From Rebecca billardiae RCC1528 (lineage: Eukaryota; Haptophyta), in NCBI GenBank assembly GCA_965240325.2, contig OZ251239.1, positions 1,116,001-1,180,000 of the forward strand: 64,000 nt of DNA, in the 5' to 3' direction. Below the pieces are notes generated by a model. That model made no database searches. It had not been told where the DNA came from and saw only the letters and a program-made list of their open reading frames with translations. Below, in pieces: positions 10,952 through 21,982 of this stretch. The position numbers and the translations under genes are program-made. How positions within the stretch are numbered: the stretch's first letter is position 1; every line of letters starts with the position of its first letter.

Positions 10952-11860
10952 TCATGGCTGAGCATTGGGGCTGAGCAAGCCGAGTGCAAGTTGCCGCGAG
11001 GTCACCGCGCCTGGTGTGCCCGCTTGGTCAGCGCTGGCGATCTCGATGGCGTGCTCGCCGATCGAGAGGTGCGCGTACGCAGCCGCTCCCTCGCTGGCCT
11101 CGACCAAGCCCTCGCATGTGACGTGGTGCACGCCGCTCGACCGCCGAGCGTAGCCCCCAGGGTGATAGTGGCCGGCGAGGTAGAGCGCGACGACATCAGC
11201 GTGCGCGTCGAGCAGCTCGACCAGCTCCGCGTGGTTGAAGACCAGGTGCATATCGGTCGCAGCCTCATCCCACACGGGCATGTGACCGACGACGATCGCC
11301 CTGCGGCCGTGTGCTCGGCACGAAGCCAGCCGCTCGCGGAGCCAGTCTAGCTGCACGGCGCCAACGCCGCCGTTCCATGGCTGGGCGTAGGGCAGCTTGC
11401 CCTCGTGCTCGGCGAGAAAGGCTCGACCCTGTGCAATCAAGTCCTCGCTCGCACCCCTGAGGCCCACGTCGGTGGTATCCAGCACAAGTAGCGTCCACTG
11501 CGGTGTGAGCTCCCGCTCGTAGTATGGCTGCATCCCGAGGGAGGAAAGCAGGTACTCGCGGCCGACGTCCAGGCAGTGGTTCCCGACGACGTGGTGCACG
11601 GGCATCTGCAGGCGGCCGAACTCACGCGCGACCGCGTTGAAGTCGGCCTTCGTCGAGGCATCGGAGTCATTGCCGTCGACAATGTCTCCCAGGTGGATGA
11701 CTGAGTCCGGGCGATCCTTGTTGAAGGCGTCGACTGCGGCAGCGAGCTTAGGCAGCGCCTGCCGGTAGTACCGCAGCGCACCGCCGTGTACGTCGTCGTC
11801 CTTGTCGGCATATTGCACATCCGCGACGAGCCCGAGGCGATATGGCGCCACCATCGTCAT
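10952..11860 (-). CDS. Mn-dependent ADP-ribose/CDP-alcohol diphosphatase
   Basis: A single-exon gene of 302 residues with an ATG at 11860. All calcineurin-like metallophosphoesterase motifs are present in order: GLVADVQYAD (first metal ligands), HLGDIVDGN, VVGNHC, VVGHMPVW and AGHYHPGG. The DVQYAD and GHYHPGGY forms are those of the ADPRM family, which hydrolyses ADP-ribose and CDP-alcohols to nucleoside monophosphate and a phospho-compound. Length agrees with the family (about 300-340). There is no leader, so a cytosolic location is likely. It is divergent from the phosphoglycerate-mutase-like gene, with 134 bp between start codons. Confidence 0.9.
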   Translation of the reverse strand: MTMVAPYRLGLVADVQYADKDDDVHGGALRYYRQALPKLAAAVDAFNKDRPDSVIHLGDIVDGNDSDASTKADFNAVAREFGRLQMPVHHVVGNHCLDVGREYLLSSLGMQPYYERELTPQWTLLVLDTTDVGLRGASEDLIAQGRAFLAEHEGKLPYAQPWNGGVGAVQLDWLRERLASCRAHGRRAIVVGHMPVWDEAATDMHLVFNHAELVELLDAHADVVALYLAGHYHPGGYARRSSGVHHVTCEGLVEASEGAAAYAHLSIGEHAIEIASADQAGTPGAVTSRQLALGLLSPNAQP

Positions 11861-11994
11861 CAGCAGAGTTGCCTATTGTACTGGGACATGCTGGCTGCCC
11901 ACGGTGTATCGGGAAGTTCGTCAAAGAATCAAAGTCGAAAGTGGCAAGACCTCGGGAACAGCCGAACCGGCAGTCCGGCACGGCCCCAAGCGAC

Positions 11995-12846
11995 ATGGAC
12001 GACAACAACGTCGCGCGCCCGGTCGGGGTGGTGCTCCTCCGCCACGGTGAGTCGACGTGGAATCTGGACAATCGCTTCACAGGATGGGTAGATGTGCCGC
12101 TCACGCCACGTGGCGAGCAGCAGGCACGCGCGCTGGGCGTGCGACTCGCATCATACGGCCTCAGCTTTGACAAAGTGTACGTGTCGTACTTGCAGCGGAC
12201 CGCTCGCACGGCTGAGCTGGTGATGTCCGTCATCGAGCCTGGGTGGGACATCTCGCGGGCCGTGCGCTCGTGGCGCCTGAACGAGCGCATGTACGGTGCG
12301 CTCACGGGCCACGACAAGCGCGCAGTCGCTGAGGCGCACAGCGCGGACGCATTCCAACGGATCATCTACGACCCGCCGCCGCTCGAGCCTGCCTCGGCGT
12401 TCTACCCGGGCAACGAGCCGCTGTACGCCGACCTCCCGAGAGAGGCGATCCCGCTCAAAGAGTCGTTCGACGACGTCCGCCGGCGCATTGCGCCTGTCTG
12501 GGATAAGCAGATCAGGGCGGACGCGGAGCGTGGGGAGCGCGTGCTCGTGATCTCGAGCAAGAACGCGCTGCGCGCGCTGCTGATGCACATCGCGGACGTG
12601 CCCGCCGACGCGCTGCCATCCGTCGACGTGCCGAACAGCGTTCCGTTCAGCTATGACCTGCGCAGCCGCACGATCCACGCGCTCGATGGCGAGGGCGGCG
12701 GTCTGAGCCGTTCGCTCAGCCCGCATGAGCTCAGCTCGTTCTCAGCGGCGCGTTCGCTGCCCGGGATGGCACGGTCTGCTGCAGGCGTCGTGGGCGCGGG
12801 CGTTGCGGGTGCGCAGATGACGTCGTCATTCCATGGAACCGACTAG
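11995..12846 (+). CDS. Phosphoglycerate mutase-like protein with altered active site
   Basis: Single exon, 283 residues from the ATG at 11995 (MDDNNVARPVGVVLLRHGES). The histidine phosphatase fold of cofactor-dependent phosphoglycerate mutase is clear: LLRHGESTWNLDNRFTGWVD, VPLTPRGEQQA, SYLQRTARTAELV and WRLNERMYGALTG. The first catalytic His (RHG) and the Glu of LNER are kept. The His of the usual ERHYG is Met, and the usual second catalytic HGNS is SSKN in VLVISSKNALRALL. The remainder (PNSVPFSYDL) keeps the family's substrate-loop pattern. Such a protein might be inactive, use another acid/base, or do something other than glycolysis. No targeting signal is evident; a longer open frame upstream (from 11842) could add an N-terminus but overlaps the divergent gene. 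Confidence 0.87.
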   Translation: MDDNNVARPVGVVLLRHGESTWNLDNRFTGWVDVPLTPRGEQQARALGVRLASYGLSFDKVYVSYLQRTARTAELVMSVIEPGWDISRAVRSWRLNERMYGALTGHDKRAVAEAHSADAFQRIIYDPPPLEPASAFYPGNEPLYADLPREAIPLKESFDDVRRRIAPVWDKQIRADAERGERVLVISSKNALRALLMHIADVPADALPSVDVPNSVPFSYDLRSRTIHALDGEGGGLSRSLSPHELSSFSAARSLPGMARSAAGVVGAGVAGAQMTSSFHGTD

Positions 12847-13027
12847 CAGATTGGCGCGGGCATATCGCGTCCTTGCAGCAGCATATCTGGCGGCAGCTGA
12901 CGAGACGATCACTCCGCCAGCCGCAGCAGCAGCAGCGAGATTATATTGCCGACGAGATTATCATCGTCACTAGCTATTATCAGCCTCGTCAGGAATCAGC
13001 GTCACGGCGTCGCTGCTATGATGTTCA

Positions 13028-13110
<83 letters not shown>

Positions 13111-15193
13111 TGAACAAAAACGGGATTATCGTTACCGTAACCCGTCCGACACGAGCCGATTTTCGGGGAATTTCTCGCGCGGGCCGCACGAGCGCACAGA
13201 CGGCGCTACGGTGGTCGCGCAGGCGCCTGGCGAGTGCCCCGGGCATGGGACTGCAACATCCCACCCAGCCTCCCCATCCCTCCGCCCCTCTCTGCCTCGC
13301 CGGGTTGCACGCGGCTGGCCGGTCACGTAGCTCGTGGTGAGCCATTCGTGAGCGTGGAGCCCTGCTGCTCAGTGCGGCGATGCAGCGAGGCGAAGCGGCG
13401 CGTAAGATGGCGCATCTTACTCCGAATGCAGTCTGCTACCAGCACAGCCGCCCTCGCCGGAGTGCCTGGTCGTCACCTTCGTCGTGTGCACGTGTCGCGC
13501 GCTGCCCATCAACGAGCGATCGTAAGCCTTCTCCGGAGCCATTCAAACACGCTCGTCCTCGACGAGGCGTGCGCGAGGCACCACGCGAGCGCGGGAGCGG
13601 CCCTTCCTAGCGTAGACCTGCACGGCCATCCACCTCGCCACAGCCTGCCATGTCACATTCCTCCCCACACACACTGCTCGCGTGCCGCGTGCCGGCCGGT
13701 CGACTAGCCAGACAGAAGGGTGCACAGATATTTTCGACTGCGAGGAGACGGCGGCGAGCACAGGCGCGCGCGCAGCGCCGTCCCGCGCTTCATTGGGATG
13801 TTCTAGACCAGTCGCGCGCCCGCGGCACCGCACCCGCCCTCTCCGCGTCGCGTGCCACTCCACACCGCGCGCGTGGCTCTCGACGTGTACGTCGAGGCCA
13901 TCTTGCGGCCGATTCGTACCCGCATGTATTCAACAAATACGACAAATCGCCGAGCTGAACGCACCTCGTCGCGCGATGGCATGGTCGCGCTGTTGGACGT
14001 CGCTCGCCGCAGGAAATTCGGTACGCGACGAGAGCACGGCGCACGCGCACGGCGCGGCGTGGGAGGCGGGGCGGTGGTGTCCTCGAGCCATCCCGCCCAC
14101 GCCGCGGTGCGCCAGCCGCCACCTCGCCGCGCCGTGGCCCATGCCGCGCGGCAGGTGTCGACCAGACCGACCTTGCCGCCCAAAAGAGGGCCGCACCGGA
14201 AATTCTGTATTTGTTGAATACGGACTTACCCATGTGCCCGCGGTGCGGCGGCGCCTGTGGCGGCGGCGCGGCCCGGCGGCGGCGGCGCGGGCAGCCTGAC
14301 GGGCCAGATAGGGCGCGCCAGGTCGGGGCGATCGTGATGGGATGGTTCCATGCGCATCAGTGCGTGCTCCTGTGCATCTCAAGAGCGCGCTGGGCGCCCT
14401 CTCTCGCGCCTATGCCCATCCCACGCGGTCTGAGAAGCCTCTGTTTGGACACCGTTGGCTGCGCGCTCGGTCGTGGCTGCCCGGCGGGTCGGAGAGGTCG
14501 AGGCGAGCCGGGTCGTTCGCGACGGACGATGTCTATGGGTTATGGCGAGTGGCAGCACGCAGCTCGGGCGCGCGCCCGGCGCCTCCTCGCCGCGCTACAT
14601 CCACACCAAGATCTGGCCCCAAAACAGGCTTCAAGAGCGAAAGTCAGTCTGGGAGCTGCTCAGGCCGCTGTGTGCGGTTTGGCGGCGTACAAACTTGTGG
14701 AGCGGGTGCCCACATGGGTTGGGCACAATGCTACAGAACGTTTTTCCGCGAAACACCACTTCCTCGCCTCTCCGCGCGCGTGCCGCGCGGCCCCCGTGAA
14801 CTCATCTCAACAGGTCACGTGTGGCCGCCCGTGGAGCGAGGGTGGGCGAGGAGGGGCGGGGGAGGGTGACGCCGCCCCAGGGAACCGCCTTGGCAAGCCG
14901 GCCGACGCCTCGCAGCCCCCCTCGCGGCAGTCATACGCGCACGCCCGCCGCTCGGAGCGCGCCATCGATTCGAATGGGCGTGCGCACGACCGACCATGCT
15001 CAAACGGCTTCCGGCCCGATCTTTCTCCACTGTGTATATATATATATATAGATAGTATATCGTCACCGCCTAGTAGCTAGCTATAATATAAATAAGGCAT
15101 GACCGCTCTGACCCCGGGCGGGCCGGGCGGTCCCGGGGATTCACTCGTCGCGATGATATATATTCTCTAGCTTCTAGGCCGGGCTGGAGGCGG
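12847..15193. other. 2.3-kb intergenic region with (TA)n tract
   Basis: No convincing gene. A (TA)n tract lies at about 13030-13105. A 15-bp segment, GTATTCAACAAATAC, at about 13925 reappears inverted near 14206 (GTATTTGTTGAATAC); in between the sequence is GC-rich. Short CTAG/TA-rich sequence precedes the next gene near 15040-15100. Open frames in 14.2-15.1 kb show no family resemblance. Confidence 0.55.
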
Positions 15194-18100
15194 CTAGAAC
15201 CGGATGTCGTCATCCCGGTCGCTGTCGTCCTCGACGTCGTGCTCGTCGTCCTCGTCGTCGGCCGCATTGCCCTCGCCGCCCTCGCCGTCGCCTTCGATCT
15301 GCGCATCCTCATCCGCGGCACGCGCATCACGGCCACCGCCTGCAAACCCAGCCAACCCAGGCACTCCCGGGCCGTCCTTCTCCACTTCCAGGATGTCGGC
15401 GGCCACCATCGTTGCGGCCCTGGCGTGCTCGGCTGTGCGCTCGAGGGCGTCTCGTGCGCCGCCAGCCTCGGGCAGCTCGCCGTCGCCCTCGCCGCCATCG
15501 GGGCCGGCAGCCTCCGCATATGGCCCGTCGGCACCGTCGACATCGCCCCGTGGCGCAGCGCGCGGGCCCCAGAAGCCGCCGCCGCCGCCGTCGCCGTCGC
15601 CGTCGCCGTCGGCCTCGCCCGCCTCCGCGTCCTCGCTCGCCTGCCGCTCGCGCTGCCGCTCCTCGCGCTCGCGCTCGTCCTGCTCGGCCGCCGCGGCCGC
15701 GCTCCGCGCGAGCGCCCGCTCGACCAGCCTGCGGTCGGCCGCCGCCTGCTCCGTGCGATTCGCGGCGCTGCCGCCCGCCGAGCCCGGCACGCCAGCCGCG
15801 GGCGGAGCCTCTGCGGCACAGCCGCTCAGCTCGAGCAGCAGCGGGTAGTGGTCAGAGAGACGCGCCGTTTCCTCCGAGTGGACTAGCGAGGCGCGCGCGT
15901 GCGGGCACGCGGCGCGCAGCGCTCGGTTGGCGAGGGCGTAGTCCAGCCGCATCCGCGCCGCGTGCATCGAGTCCATGTTCGTGCGCGTCGGCACCGAGTA
16001 CGCGCCCGCCTTGGTCTCATGCCCCACGTCTGAGAACCCGCCGTCCAGCAGCGCGCGCATCGGCTCATAGGAGATGCGCCCGGCGCCGTCGAGGAACTTC
16101 TGCGAAAGCGACGGGTCCATGCCCAGCGTCGCGTGCAGCCGGCTGCGCGCGTGCTTTGCGCGGTCGTGCGGTGAGAGGGTGTTCAGGTCACCCAGCAGCA
16201 GAAACGGCGTGCCAGCGCTCGCGGCCGCGACTCTCACGATGGCGTCTGCCTCCGCGCGGCGCGCGCGCGCGCTCGTCGGCGACATGTGAGTCACGCATAG
16301 CCACAGCCGCGCCGTGCCGCCAGCCTGCTGTGCCTCCTGCCGCCGCCGGCGCGCGCCGGCCGTCGCCGTCGAGTTGGCGCCGGCGCGCGCGGCCGAGCTG
16401 AGGGGCACGCTCACTTCGACCAGCAGAAGGCCGTGGTGGAATGGGCTGCGGTCGCGGACGGCGCCGGTCGCGGGGGCGGGGCGAAGGGGCGGCGTGGCGT
16501 GTGGCGCGCGGCCCCGGGGTCAAGCCGGCGCACGCGCAGGGGTTTTGCGCGCACGTAAGGCGCGCAGCGCGGAGGGCGAGGGCTGCCCGCAGCCGCAGCC
16601 GGGCCATCGCCCGCGCGGGCGCACCGCGACACACGCGCGGCGCACGGAGCGCACAGCCGCCGCCGCCGCCGCCGCCGCCGCTGCAGCACACACCGCGCGG
16701 CAGCAAAGCCCTGAGCGAGCGATCGCACACACGCAGGCACAGTAGGCAGGACTCGCGCAGAGCAGCGCCGAGGGCGTACGGGCGGAGGGGCGTGGGCGGC
16801 GGGGCGGAGGGGCCGCACCGTGCGCTCGATCTCGCCACAACCTCGATCGGGAAGCGCGAGGCGATCGCCAGGTGGTAGCCGGTGAACGTCTCGAGGAGGC
16901 GCGCGTGGGGCATCCCCCACTCACGCGCGAGCAGGCCGAACGATCGCTCCGTCCAGCCGTTCATCTCGTTCAGGCTGAGCACGTCGAGCCCCGAGCGGAT
17001 GACGAACGCGCCGAGGCGGCCGAGTCGCTCCGGCTCGTCAATGCAGCCGTCCCGCACGTTGAACTGCATGGCGCGCACGCTCAGCCCGTCCGAGCGCGGC
17101 GCGGTGCCGCCAAACGCGGGCCCGCCTGCGACGGGCGGCGGCGTGGCGCGCTCGGTGCCCGCGCCCGCTCGACGCTCGGACCCCGCTCCCCACCGCTCCG
17201 TCCCAGCCGGGGTGCCGGCGGCGCTCGCCTCCGCCTCGCCGGGCCCGTCGGCAAGCGGCGCGCGCGGCGCGCGCAGCCCCAGCTCGGCCAGGCCACCCGC
17301 GTCTGCCACTCCCAGGAGCTCGAAGGGTGTCCGCCCCGGCTCGGCGCCTGGCCCCGCGCCATCGGCGTCGCCGGCCGCACCCGCGCGCCCGCCGCCGTCC
17401 GCGCCATCACGCGCACCGACCTGAATGTGCATGGGCCGCGCGAAGCGCAGCGGCCGCGCTCGGCCGCGCGCGCGCGCCGCGCTGCCGTCCGCGGCGGCAC
17501 CGAACGTCGGCGCCGCCGCGCACGCCACCGTGTGCGTCGGCACGGCGCGACCGGCGTCGTCGGCTGCGCCGGCGCCGCCGTCGTCCGCCGCGTCCCTGCT
17601 GCGCGCATGTGTTCTCAACTCGAACACGAACGGGCGGAGGGCGGAGGCGTCCACAGGCGCGTCGGCAGACACGCCGCCGTCCCGAGCAGCGGCCGGCGGC
17701 AGGTCAGACACAGGCGCACCCTCGGACACGCCGCCGCCCCGGACAGCCGGTGGCAGGGCCGATGCGTAGAGGGACAGAGGCTCCTCCTCGCGCTCCGCCG
17801 CGGCCCCGCCGTCCGCGGCGGCGCCGTCGGTGCCGCCGCCTCGGCCGCCAGTGCCGCCGCGCGCACGGCCCCGCGCGCTCGCCGGCGGCGGGCAGGCCAG
17901 CCATGCGCCCGTCGACGGCGAGTACAGCAGAACCCTGACCACGCCGCGCCGCGCCGCGCCACCCGCGCCGCAGTCAGCCGCGCGCTCGCACCCGCGCGCT
18001 GGTGAGGCGGCTGCCGGCACCGCGCCGTCGCCCCCGCCAGCGCGGCTCCCGCCGTCGCCCGCCGCGCCGTCCGCGTCCACGAGCGCGCGCAGCTGCGGCA

Positions 18101-19127
18101 GCGGCGGCTCGAGCTCAGTGCCGGCCTCAACCGGCCGGCTGGCGGTCCGCAGCGGCTCCGCGGCTACCGAGTCAGCCGCGGGTAATGTGAGTAACCGCGG
18201 CGCGCCGTCCGCGCCCGGGCTCTCGTCGACGCCGATCAGCACGAGCCGAGCGTCCGGCGCGCGCGGGTCCAGCTCGAGCGCCCCGACCGCCAGCCCCTCG
18301 TCGCGCCCGCCCGCGCTCGCATTCGCTGCCGCGCCCGCGGCCGACGCGAATCGCGCAGGCCCGGCCGCGCGCCACACGCCCCAGAAGAGGCCAGAGGCGC
18401 GCGCGCGGACGACGACCGTGCCCAGCTGCGTGAGGCGGAGGGCGTGCACCGCGCACGCGGGCTCGGCGGCCCCGGCGCGCGCGTCCTCCGCGCACTCGCG
18501 CACCGCCAGCGCCGCCGCCGCGCCGTCTGCCACGCGCAGCTGCGTCCTGAAGTCGCCGTCCAGCGCCGCCCAGGCAGACAGCTCCTCCTCGCCCGCGGCC
18601 TCGATCGGCGGCGCGCTCGCGGCGTCGGCGGGCATGGCGTCGGCCGGCGCGAGCGCGGAGGCGCGGCGCTCGCGCTCGCGCTCGCGCTCGCGCGCGCGCC
18701 CTCGCTTCGACGAAGGCCGCTCGATGAGCGTCGCGCCGCCTGGGCTCTGCACGGCCATGTCGCGCAGCGAGCGGTGTTGCACGCCGGCCTGCCTCGTGGC
18801 CTCGGCGACGGACGCGGAGGCGAGGCGTGCGAGGCGGTCCGCGGGTATGTCGGGCACGCGTGCCGGGCGCGAGGCTTCGCCCCGTGGCGGCTGGTCGCGC
18901 GCCGCGCCGCCGGCGGCGCGCGTGGCCACGCCTCTCAAGCGCGCGTGCTCGGTGCTCAGCACCCAGCCGCTGCCGATCAGTAGCACGCACGCGCCGCCGA
19001 TGGTGAAGGTGCAGAGCAGGCACTGCAGCGATGGCCGAAGCAGCGCGCGCCGCCGCGGCGAGCGCCCCGGCGCCGCCGAGCCGGCGGAGTTGGTGCTCCG
19101 CCCGCGCGACACCGCGCGGCTGTGCAT
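15194..19127 (-). CDS. Membrane-anchored endonuclease/exonuclease/phosphatase-fold protein
   Basis: Two exons, 19127-16819 and 16445-15194, with a 373-nt intron (GTGCGGCC donor) and matching phase, giving about 1186 residues. A single hydrophobic segment near residue 40 (LLCTFTIGGACVLLIGSG) suggests a type II anchor or uncleaved signal. A long Ala/Gly-rich region of about 680 residues follows. Then comes the EEP domain: MQFNVRDGCIDEPERLG, LDVLSLNEMNGW (catalytic Glu), PFHHGLLLVEV just after the splice, WLCVTHMSPTS, LLGDLNTLSPHDR, MRLDYALANRAL and SDHYPLLLEL (catalytic His). The C-terminus is strongly acidic (DDEDDEHDVEDDSDRDDD). The domain is common in phosphodiesterases acting on nucleic acids, inositol phosphates or sphingolipids; the substrate is unknown. 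It is head-to-head with the DMT-like gene, 161 bp apart. Confidence 0.82.
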
Positions 19128-19288
19128 GCCCACGATGGCCACTGGACGCACGCTCGCACACCCCCGCGCGGCGCCCGCTCGCGCTCACGAGCAGCAAGGA
19201 AGCATGGCGGATCGTTGGTACTGAGCACGCGCCTTGAAGTGGCTGCTCATTCCGGGGGGAACGGCGCGGACGGGCTGAGCGCGGCGCC

Positions 19289-21044
19289 ATGGGTGCGTGG
19301 CTCCTACCAATGTTCGGCTCGAGCCTCACCTTCGCCATCGCCGACGTGCTTTGCGACGTGGTCATTGTCGAGCGCGCGCCCGCGGGCAGCGAGGAGTCTG
19401 GCGCAAACGACGATGGCGACGACGAGCGCGAGCTGCCAGAGCAGATCAGCGAGGCGGAGGCGGAGCTGCAGCCGATCCTGCCGCCGTCCGAGCACCGCAA
19501 CGGCGACGCGGCCGAGCTCTCGCCCGGTCGCTCGTCTAAGCGCGCGCGCTCGAGCTCGACAGTCTCCACGCCGCGCGCGGGCTCGCTCGAGGTCGCGGAG
19601 GCGGAGGGGCTGACGGGCGAGCAGGACACGGCGATGGCTGGTGCGGGCGCGAGGGGGCATACGCGTGCGCCGTGTACCCGCGCACGCGGCCTCGACGCGC
19701 GCGTGACCCGCGCGCTGCTCTCACGGCCCCGCGCCGCCCGGTCCCGCGCGCCGGCGGCGCCCGCGCCCCGCGCGCAGGCTTTGTGAATGTGACTGGCTTG
19801 ATAGCTGTGTTCAGCTACTGGTACTTGCGCGCATCCAACGTGTCCGTTGGGATGCTGAACAGCGAGCTGGGCACGCTCCCGGGCGGCGCGACGGAGGAGA
19901 GCGAGGACGCGCCCGGCGAGGTCTTCGTGTGGGGCCCGACGACTCACATCCAGTTCTGGGCGGCGCTGGCGGGCGGCGTGCTGACTTTCCTGCATTACTT
20001 CCTGCTGCTCAAGGCGTTCGAGGGCGCGTCGTCGACGGTGCTGCTCCCGCTCGTGCAGGTCGCGTCGGTCGCCACGCTCCTCGGCTCCGCGGGCATCTCC
20101 CTCCTCCGCCACGAGGCGTGGATCACCGGCAGGCACCTCTGTGCATACGCCCTGCTGTTTGTCGGAGGTGCGCGCGCGCGCGCGCACCTCGCGCGCGCGC
20201 TCTGCCGAAGGCGCCACCGCGTGTACTCGCCGCGTGCTCCGGACGCGCCACGGCCGCGGCGAGGATCTGCGCGCCGGACGGCGTGCCGGCTCGCGCGGCC
20301 GTGGAGCGGATGTGGGTGTGGCGTCAGGGGCCGTGCCGGTCTCCGCGCTTCAGCGCGCGCGGGCTCACGCGCACGCGCACGGCGCGCACGGCGCGCTCGC
20401 GGTGCCGCCCGCGCGCAGGCGTGCTGCCCGCGTGCGACGGCCAGCTCAAGGCGCTCCTGCGCATGCAGTTCTGGCGGCAGACGTTCGTGTGGTGCACGAT
20501 CCTCTCCGAGCTCACGCTCGGGGCGCACGACCTCATGCTCAACGCGTGCTCGTACCACGGCTCCGCCCCCGGGAGGGAAGTGGACGAGGACGGCAACGAC
20601 GCGCTCGCCACCGGAAGCTCCTCGTCGTGGTCGGATTCGTTCCAGTTCTTCTTCTACTCGCGCATCGCGTTCTGCTTCACGTTCGCCGCGCTATTCGCGT
20701 GCAACGCGCGGCTGCTCTCGCAGCTGCACGCGCTGCTGCTCGGGACGGTGCCGGCAAAGTTCATCGTGCTCTCGCTCTTCTCGGAGGGGCTGACGGTACT
20801 TGGCTTTTACTTGGCCAGCCTCGCGTACGCGCTCTTCTACCAGGCGGCCATTGTGCACGCGGCCGAGGCGTCGATGAGCCAGCTCCTCAACCTGCTGATC
20901 GCGTTCGTGCTGCACCGCGCGTGCCGCATCGGCCGCGCGTCGGCCGCTAGCGGGCTGCGCGTCAAGCTCGCGTCGTTCATACTCGTCACAGCGGGGCTCT
21001 TCCTCTGCGGAGAGGATGGGCAGGGCACCCTGCGGCGGCGATAA
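19289..21044 (+). CDS. DMT/EamA-like multi-span transporter
   Basis: Three exons, 19289-19640, 19778-20167 and 20419-21044. Both introns have GTGCG donors and GCGCAG acceptors, both in phase 1, giving 455 residues. Exon 1 has one span (LPMFGSSLTFAIADVLCDVV) and then an acidic, Ser-rich loop. After the first splice come VNVTGLIAVFSYWYLRASNV, FWAALAGGVLTFLHYFLLLK, STVLLPLVQVASVATLLGSA and more, for about ten spans in all. The pattern of paired spans with a STVLLPLVQ segment resembles drug/metabolite transporters, which also include NIPA-like magnesium carriers, but the match is to topology rather than to a decisive motif. The acidic loop near residues 35-110 is unusual for the family. Confidence 0.65.
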
Positions 21045-21409
21045 TTTTAACCCTTTGTCGCGGCTCATGACGTCATGTTGCGCAGCGCTGATTGATGCAT
21101 GCTAACCGGATCCGGTGGATATCGGTACCACCGCGACGACTGTCGTAGCTATAGCACCTGACTCAGTGACATCATCACATGCAGTCACTGGTCTGCCGAG
21201 TGCCGCCGACCGAGATCGTCGTCAGATCCGAGTCACGTTGACTTATTATTGCTGCGACGGCGCCACGGCCACGGCCCGGTCGGCCCGCCCGCTCCCGCCC
21301 GCGGGCAGCGGCGCCGTGGCCCCCGCCGGACACGGCCTGCGGGCTCCTTGTGCCGCAGCATCGGTCAGTGCCGCTCGAGGGCACGGGCGTCGTGCCACCC
21401 GTGGCCTTC
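21045..21409. other. Convergent intergenic, nothing recognised
   Basis: 365 bp between two convergent genes. It holds the 3' ends of both. No poly(A) signal or repeat could be assigned with confidence. Confidence 0.5.
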
Positions 21410-21865
21410 TCACTGACTACGCGAAGTGAAGGCGAGCTTGAGCGCGATCGCAAAGACGGCGCCGGCAACTACGGACCGAGGGTGGTGCAACCAGCAGAAG
21501 CGACGCGCCGTCTCGCACGTCTGCTCTGAGTCGGCGGCGCGCAGCGCCGTGATGTCCTCGCCCATAACGAGGATGGTGTATGGCATCACGCCAAAGATGG
21601 CGGCGCCCGTCGCGAGCCACGCCTTGTCCGAGGTCGCAGCGTATGCGGCCACGTGCGCAGCAGCGGTGGTCACTCCGAGAGGTGCCATCAGATCGCGACC
21701 GGCCGGCCACCACACGGGGAAGAATGCCTGCAGCACTTCGCTCTTGTTCTTGCCAGCGAGAGCGTAGAGCGCGCGCGCGTCCACGGCGGAAGCGAACAGG
21801 TAGCTGCCGGCGAGCAGGCCGGAGCAGGCCACGGCCGCGATCTCGGACCGGGAGACGGCTGACAT
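21410..21865 (-). CDS. DUF1772-like small membrane protein
   Basis: A single-exon frame of 151 residues with ATG at 21865 (MSAVSRSEIAAVACSGLLAG). It has four hydrophobic spans, the order SGLLAGSYLFASAVDARAL, WWPAGRDLMAPLGVTTAAAH, WLATGAAIFGVMPYTILVMG, and a C-terminal SVVAGAVFAIALKLAF preceded by FCWLHHPRS. This layout, with a polar motif before span two and Trp/Arg before the last span, agrees with DUF1772 (anthrone-oxygenase-like) proteins. Members have no assured common reaction. It is divergent from the CLEC16A gene with 117 bp between starts. Confidence 0.6.
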   Translation of the reverse strand: MSAVSRSEIAAVACSGLLAGSYLFASAVDARALYALAGKNKSEVLQAFFPVWWPAGRDLMAPLGVTTAAAHVAAYAATSDKAWLATGAAIFGVMPYTILVMGEDITALRAADSEQTCETARRFCWLHHPRSVVAGAVFAIALKLAFTSRSQ

Positions 21866-21982
21866 GGAACCCCCGCTCGTCCACCGTCCTCCGCGCGCGT
21901 TCGAATGTGAAAAGACGACGAAGCCGAGCCAGAGACGGCCGCCGAAAATCAACGGCTCCATCCCGCGGCGGCGGAAGGCAGC

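Noticed and set aside
11842-11994. Longer N-terminus of the mutase-like protein
   Set aside because: The in-frame ATG at 11842 lies inside the divergent gene's first codons; the added residues have no conserved features.
14211-15080. 289-codon plus-strand frame in the 12.8-15.2 kb gap
   Set aside because: No start context, no family and biased composition; competing frames of similar length cover the same bases.
18657-18705. CGCTCGCGCT-type short repeats as a CRISPR-like array
   Set aside because: A simple GCTCGC coding run (Arg/Glu in the EEP gene), with no spacers; no CRISPR anywhere.
17830-19224. 464-codon plus-strand frame
   Set aside because: Antisense of the EEP gene linker; no domain.
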